Position numbers and translations under genes: made by a program. Under the pieces are notes generated by a model, which was not told the origin of the DNA, ran no database searches, and was given only the letters and a program-made list of their open reading frames with translations. A stretch of 17,764 nucleotides of DNA, taken from the NCBI GenBank assembly GCA_903953145.1, contig CAJBIL010000262.1, forward strand, positions 1 through 17,764, read 5' to 3'. Shown here one piece after another: positions 14,526 through 17,764 of this stretch. Position 1 is the stretch's first letter; each line of letters starts with the position of its first letter. Source of the stretch: an uncultured beta proteobacterium. Lineage in GTDB: Bacteria > Pseudomonadota > Gammaproteobacteria > Burkholderiales > Rhodocyclaceae.

Positions 14526-14888
14526 ATGAAGACAAAACTCGCGATTGCACTCATGGCTTTTGCTTTTACCGCCAGCACTGCTTTTGCTGCCGAGGAAGCT
14601 AAAAAAGCACCGTCGCCCGCCCAGAAAGCGCAGCAGGATAAAATGAAAGCCTGCAATGCCGAAGCGGGTGAGAAAAAGGTCAAGGGCGATGAACGCAAGA
14701 AGTTCATGAGCGAATGCCTGGGTGGCAAAGCTGAAGCCGCCGGCAACAGCGCCTGTGCAAGCGCCGCCGCCGAGAAAAAACTGGCTGGCGCCGCAAAAAA
14801 CAGCTACATGAAGAAATGTGAAGCAGACGCCAAGGCCCCTGCCGCCGCAGAAGCGCCCAAAACGGATGCTGCAAAACCGGTGAAGTAA
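14526..14888 (+). CDS. Exported PsiF-repeat protein
   Basis: The 120-aa protein has a clear Sec signal peptide (MKTKLAIALMAFAFTASTAFA, cleavage after Ala21), then two copies of the PsiF repeat. Copy one (about 36-66) is canonical: QDKMKACNAEAGEKKVKGDERKK-like with C43 and C64 and FMSECL at the end. Copy two (about 73-101) is diverged but keeps C77, C98 and YMKKC. The tail is Ala/Lys/Pro-rich. PsiF proteins are small periplasmic proteins named for phosphate-starvation induction in E. coli; their biochemical role is not established, and I see no Pho box here. GGAG lies 9 bases before the ATG. It is flanked by its own -10 and terminator, so it is an independent unit. Confidence 0.88.
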   Translation: MKTKLAIALMAFAFTASTAFAAEEAKKAPSPAQKAQQDKMKACNAEAGEKKVKGDERKKFMSECLGGKAEAAGNSACASAAAEKKLAGAAKNSYMKKCEADAKAPAAAEAPKTDAAKPVK

Positions 14889-14901
14889 GTAAGCAATCCA
14901 T

Positions 14902-14939
14902 AAAAAAGCCAGTCGATAACAAATCGACTGGCTTTTTTT
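14902..14939. terminator. Rho-independent terminator after the psiF-like gene
   Basis: GCCAGTCGAT (14908-14917) pairs perfectly with ATCGACTGGC (14923-14932) around AACAA. An A-run (14902-14907) lies before the stem and seven Ts (14933-14939) follow it. The symmetry would allow function on both strands, although no minus-strand gene ends here. Confidence 0.95.
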
Positions 14940-14940
14940 C

Positions 14941-15240
14941 GGCCGGATTTAAGTAAAAGCGCGCGCGAAATACGCCCCCGAACCAAGCTTTACGCAGTCA
15001 GCACATCTACTACATCAGCACAATTCGTATTGCTCAAATAACAAACTTAATCAATTACCTAACCAAAATATCAAGACTTGTAGAGGCAGTATTACCTTCG
15101 GGTGTCACGGAGGTCTCATCAGCAGAGAGGCAACTGTCTATCAGACGTGTGTAACTCACGACCTGGGCCGCCTTCGGCCAGTCCCTCGGTTCGATAGGCA
15201 ATGCATCGTTTGCCTGCCACTACCACCCTCAACGATTGAT
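14941..15240. other. Unassigned non-coding stretch with several small hairpins
   Basis: Between the psiF terminator and the antitoxin promoter there is no supported gene on either strand. The left part (about 15000-15080) is clearly more AT-rich than the flanking genes. The right part holds small inverted repeats: CTGGGCCG/CGGCCAG (15163-15181, one bulge) and AGGCAA/TTGCCT (15196-15215). A longer-range pairing is possible between AGACTT near 15074 and AGGTCT near 15111. These could be parts of an unannotated structured RNA, of a mobile-element end, or chance. I recognise no tRNA, known RNA family, IS end or att site. Confidence 0.5.
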
Positions 15241-15270
15241 ATGTATTATGTACAACATTCTGCAACATCA
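15241..15270 (+). promoter_or_regulatory. Probable promoter/operator of the toxin-antitoxin operon
   Basis: TATTAT at 15244-15249 is a plausible -10. It is overlapped by ATGTA repeated at 15241-15245 and 15248-15252, and followed by CAACAT repeated at 15253-15258 and 15263-15268. The CAACAT copies are exactly 10 bp apart, about one helical turn, as expected for binding sites of an autoregulating antitoxin. No clear -35 is visible. Assignment is by position and pattern only. Confidence 0.35.
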
Positions 15271-15286
15271 GTCAGTGAGGCTTACT

Positions 15287-15583
15287 ATGTCCATTTTTGC
15301 CAGTGACGTCATCCCCTTCTCACAGGCCCGTGCCAAACTCTCCGAGTTGGCAGACCAAGTCAAAGCGGGTGCCGAGAAAATTATCACCAAGAATGGTGAA
15401 AGCTATGTTGCGCTGATTGACTCAGACAGGCTGGACTACTACCACCAGTTGGAGCGGGAGCGTATCCACCTGCTGCTCATCAGCGAGGCAAGCAAGGGAC
15501 TCGACGATATAGCGGCTGGGCGTAGCAGCGACGCACGTTACGCTTTGCAAGCCATCAAGCATCGCCGCAAGAACGCAGCCTGA
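15287..15583 (+). CDS. Phd/YefM-family antitoxin
   Basis: This 98-aa protein should neutralise the toxin encoded two bases downstream and repress their shared promoter. The N-terminal Phd/YefM fold is visible: SDVIPFSQARAKLSELADQV (6-25), then KIITKNGESYVALID (31-45), the beta hairpin and helix typical of the family. The C-terminal half (about 50-98; ERERIHLLLISEASKGLDDIAAGR) is the longer toxin-binding tail found in one Phd subgroup, ending in a basic KHRRK. The chosen ATG at 15287 has GAGG six bases upstream; the frame is open for 17 codons more, but that part overlaps the presumed operator. The pair sits alone between core genes, suggesting acquisition by transfer. Confidence 0.9.
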   Translation: MSIFASDVIPFSQARAKLSELADQVKAGAEKIITKNGESYVALIDSDRLDYYHQLERERIHLLLISEASKGLDDIAAGRSSDARYALQAIKHRRKNAA

Positions 15584-15585
15584 TC

Positions 15586-15987
15586 GTGGCACGCCAGGAA
15601 TCGCAACAGGTCACTGTCAAGCTCTCTACCAATTTTGAACGCAACCTCGATGAGATCGAGGCCTTCCTCATCGAAGCAGAGGCACCACAGACCTTTGATG
15701 CACTACTCGATGAACTGACAGACACCGTCATTCCCAACCTCGAACGCTTTCCTGGCATGGGGCGATCTTTTCTGAGCCGCACTATCCTTTCGGTTGAAAC
15801 CAGTAATGGCATTGACATTCTTCAAGGCAAATTGGCAGCGATCGGTGAAAATGCTGAACTTCGTGAATACGTTCTTCAGCACTACCTGATGCTTTACGCA
15901 CGCGTTGGGTCGGTGATCCACCTGCTCTCGATTCGGCATCACAAGCAGTTGTCGTTCGACTTCCAGCATCTATGGACCGCCAGTTAG
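15586..15987 (+). CDS. RelE/ParE-family toxin
   Basis: The 133-aa protein starts at GTG 15586, two bases after the antitoxin stop. The N-terminal VTVKLSTNFERNLDEIEAFL (9-28) forms the family's first strand and long helix. The C-terminal EYVLQHYLMLYARVGSVIHLLSIRHHKQLSFDF (94-126, quoted in part) is the RelE/ParE core, ending at the signature IRHHKQLSFD. A LERFPGMGR segment (52-60) matches the PxxGR turn common in ParE. RelE members cut ribosome-bound mRNA and ParE members poison gyrase; sequence reading does not decide which applies. At 133 aa it is longer than classical RelE/ParE (about 95-100), with an insertion around 60-95. Reading frame looks intact. Confidence 0.86.
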   Translation: MARQESQQVTVKLSTNFERNLDEIEAFLIEAEAPQTFDALLDELTDTVIPNLERFPGMGRSFLSRTILSVETSNGIDILQGKLAAIGENAELREYVLQHYLMLYARVGSVIHLLSIRHHKQLSFDFQHLWTAS

Positions 15988-16077
15988 AATCGCCTGTTGA
16001 TGTTGACACTGAGTCGAATAATGCGGGACTTAATCCCTCAGGCGGCCAGTAGCGCTTTCTCTTTACATCTTTATTCA

Positions 16078-16461
16078 ATGCCTGCAAACATAAATACCCT
16101 CGAAGCACTTTTGGAACAGTCGGCCAAATTGCACACTGCCATCGGCAAATACAGGGAGCAATTGGGACTTCACCCTGGCAACCGCTACCTGCTATCGGCC
16201 ACAGCAACCGTTATCTCCCTTGAGCACGCCATAGGCATCCTGACGTTAATGGCAGGTAGCGGCTTCACCAGCACTTTCGCACTATTCCGTGTTCAATACG
16301 AAGCGCTAACGCGGGGAATTTGGATTCTTTACGGTGCGTCTGAGGAGTGGGTGGAGAAGTTATCTGCGCCGTTTACGACGGAGAACGCGAAAAAGGCCAA
16401 TGAAGGACCCATGCTCGCAAAGATGCTGGAAGTTAATAACGATAATTGTCACAAAGCATGA
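16078..16461 (+). pseudogene. DUF6988-like protein, truncated at the C-terminus
   Basis: The translated 127 aa resemble the N-terminal half of the DUF6988 family: an early LLEQSAKL segment, SATATVISLEHAIGILTLM (40-58), FALFRVQYEALTRGIWILYGAS (68-88, quoted in part), then PMLAKMLE (111-118). From memory, full members run to about 200 residues and continue through a conserved YVHGG-type region, which is missing. The frame ends at 16461, just 22 bases from the end of rng, so there is no room for the rest. Function of the family is unknown. The start is uncertain: ATG 16078 gives the best match, but the frame is open from 15997, and a TTGACA at 16003-16008 might be a -35. Possibly a decayed passenger of the toxin-antitoxin island. 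Confidence 0.6.
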
Positions 16462-16484
16462 TCACGGATCAACGAAAATCATGC
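16456..16484. repeat. Inverted repeat at the convergent 3' ends of the DUF6988-like fragment and rng
   Basis: GCATGAT (16456-16462) and ATCATGC (16478-16484) are a perfect 7-bp inverted repeat 15 bases apart. They span the stop codon of the truncated gene and touch the last base of the rng stop codon. It could serve as a weak shared transcript end or be the scar of a recombination event; there is no U-tract. Confidence 0.4.
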
Positions 16485-17764
16485 TACATCAAAACAATGT
16501 CGTATTGCTCCTGCGAATAACTCGGCTCGGCCTGTAGCGAAATCGGTTTGCCGATGAACTCGGAGAGCATGGCCAGGCCTTGCGACTCTTCATCGAGGAA
16601 AAGGTCAATCACCGACAGACAGCCGAGCACGCGGTATTCGCGGGCGTCGAACTGGCGGGCTTCGCGCAGTAATTCGCGCAGGATTTCGTAACAAACGGTG
16701 CGTGCAGTTTTGACTTCGCCGCGCCCCTGGCAGGTTGGGCATTGCTCACACAGCACGTGTGCGAGCGATTCGCGCGTGCGTTTGCGGGTCATTTCGACAA
16801 GACCCAGTGCGGTAAAGCCGTTGACCGTCAATCGCGTATGGTCGCGCATCAAGGCCTTGTTGAACTCGTTCAGCACCGCTGCTTTGTGCTCCTCGTTCTC
16901 CATATCAATGAAGTCGGTGATGATGATACCGCCGAGGTTACGCAGGCGTAACTGACGGGCGATGGTTTGCGCCGCTTCCAGATTGGTCTTGAAGATGGTG
17001 TCGTCGAAATTGCGGACGCCGACAAAACCGCCGGTGTTGACGTCGACGGTGGTCATGGCTTCCGTCTGGTCGATGATCAGGTAGCCGCCTGATTTGAGAT
17101 CAACGCGGCGCGCCAGCGCTTTCTGGATTTCATCCTCGACGCCGTGCAGGTCGAACAGCGGGCGTTCGCCGGTGTGATGAAAAAGCAGCGGCGCGACGAT
17201 GGGCATGTATTCGGCGGCAAAGGCCGTGAGTTTCTGGAAGTTTTCCCGCGAGTCGATGACGATGCGCGAGGTTTCCGGATTGACGAAGTCACGCAGTACG
17301 CGCTGCGCCAGCGACAACTCCTGATAGAGCATCGTCGGCGGTGCTGCCGTTTTCGCCTGCACCTGCACATCACGCCAGATCTTGCGTAGATAGTCGATAT
17401 CGTTCGCCAGTTCCGGTTCGGAAGCGCCCTCCGCCATCGTGCGAACGATGAAGCCACCGGGTTCGTCCGCGGGGACCAGACGGGTGATTTTCTCGCGCAG
17501 CACCTCGCGATCCACTTCTTTTTCAATGCGCTGCGAAATCCCGATGTGCTTTTCCTGCGGCAGATAGACCAGCATCCGTCCGGCCATTGAAATCTGCGTC
17601 GATAAGCGCGCGCCCTTGGTGCCAATCGGGTCCTTTATCACCTGCACGACAATGCTTTGCCCTTCGAACAGCATCCGCTCGATCGGCCGGATCGGCTCAC
17701 CCTGTGCGCGCGGCTCCCAGATATCGGCAACGTGCAAAAAGGCAGTGCGGTCGAGGCCAACGTC
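16484..17764 (-). CDS. rng: Ribonuclease G (5' end outside the window)
   Basis: RNase G is an RNase E-family endonuclease that matures 16S rRNA 5' ends and degrades mRNA. The window shows 426 codons; about 60 N-terminal residues, with the start of the S1 domain, lie beyond the right edge (family length about 489). The visible part opens inside the S1 domain (DVGLDRTAFLHVADIW), runs through the RNase H-like and 5'-sensor regions, and contains the catalytic acids in TTVDVNTGG and IIITDFIDM. The zinc-link CEQCPTCQGRG follows, and the C-terminus lacks the long scaffold of RNase E, which supports RNase G. The stop codon is at 16486-16484, facing the accessory region. Confidence 0.95.
   Translation of the reverse strand, partial: DVGLDRTAFLHVADIWEPRAQGEPIRPIERMLFEGQSIVVQVIKDPIGTKGARLSTQISMAGRMLVYLPQEKHIGISQRIEKEVDREVLREKITRLVPADEPGGFIVRTMAEGASEPELANDIDYLRKIWRDVQVQAKTAAPPTMLYQELSLAQRVLRDFVNPETSRIVIDSRENFQKLTAFAAEYMPIVAPLLFHHTGERPLFDLHGVEDEIQKALARRVDLKSGGYLIIDQTEAMTTVDVNTGGFVGVRNFDDTIFKTNLEAAQTIARQLRLRNLGGIIITDFIDMENEEHKAAVLNEFNKALMRDHTRLTVNGFTALGLVEMTRKRTRESLAHVLCEQCPTCQGRGEVKTARTVCYEILRELLREARQFDAREYRVLGCLSVIDLFLDEESQGLAMLSEFIGKPISLQAEPSYSQEQYDIVLM

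Noticed and set aside
15181..15220. tRNA-like T-loop string GGTTCGAT before the antitoxin gene
   Set aside because: The flanking bases do not form a T-stem, and no acceptor or anticodon arms can be drawn around it.
15589..15606. TGGCAC-containing string as a sigma-54 promoter near the toxin start
   Set aside because: The GC element and its spacing do not fit TGGCACG-N4-TTGC.
1..17764. CRISPR arrays, rRNA, insertion-sequence transposases, phage genes
   Set aside because: No regularly spaced repeats, rRNA motifs or transposase/integrase reading frames were seen on either strand.

Overview
The window is chromosomal DNA of a proteobacterium, most likely a betaproteobacterium of the Rhodocyclales type. 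This is inferred from several features together: an rpoN-hpf-ptsN-hprK cluster, a RibBA with a degenerate cyclohydrolase half, a FimV-like protein, a PsiF-repeat protein, an EF-G-like GTPase, and moderately GC-rich coding sequence. Species cannot be fixed by reading alone. Most of the window is ordinary, tightly packed core genome. One short stretch (about 14941-16483) looks accessory.

Layout. (1) On the minus strand at the left edge are the first 28 codons of an EF-G-like translational GTPase (1-84). Upstream of it in the same direction is a membrane-anchored diguanylate cyclase (131-1633). (2) Divergent from these, on the plus strand, is a compact operon: ribE, ribBA/ribBX, ribH, nusB, thiL, pgpA, pncC (1798-6604). 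It covers riboflavin synthesis, transcription antitermination, thiamine-diphosphate synthesis, phosphatidylglycerol synthesis and NAD-related repair, with gaps or overlaps of a few bases except about 55 nt before thiL. (3) A FimV/HubP-like envelope protein follows (6710-8791). (4) recA sits behind a near-consensus LexA box that overlaps its probable -10, followed closely by recX and lptB, then rpoN, hpf, ptsN and hprK (8932-14472). I see no classical terminator between recA and rpoN. A strong GC hairpin without a good U-tract separates hpf from ptsN. (5) A self-contained psiF-like gene has its own TATAAT box and a textbook terminator (14482-14939). (6) About 350 bp of unassigned, AT-richer and hairpin-rich DNA leads into a Phd/YefM-RelE/ParE toxin-antitoxin pair and a C-terminally truncated DUF6988-like gene (14941-16461). 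(7) On the minus strand, running in from the right edge, is RNase G (16484-17764, 5' end cut off).

How the genes relate: ribE, ribBX and ribH supply three steps of riboflavin synthesis, but the RibA half of RibBX has lost its zinc cysteines, so GTP cyclohydrolase II must be encoded elsewhere. RpoN, Hpf, PtsN and HprK form the usual nitrogen-PTS/sigma-54 neighbourhood. RecA and RecX are the SOS recombinase and its modulator. I found no convincing new molecular system. The observations most worth checking are the recA-recX-lptB-rpoN arrangement, the structured leader and junction hairpins, and the small toxin-antitoxin island abutting rng.
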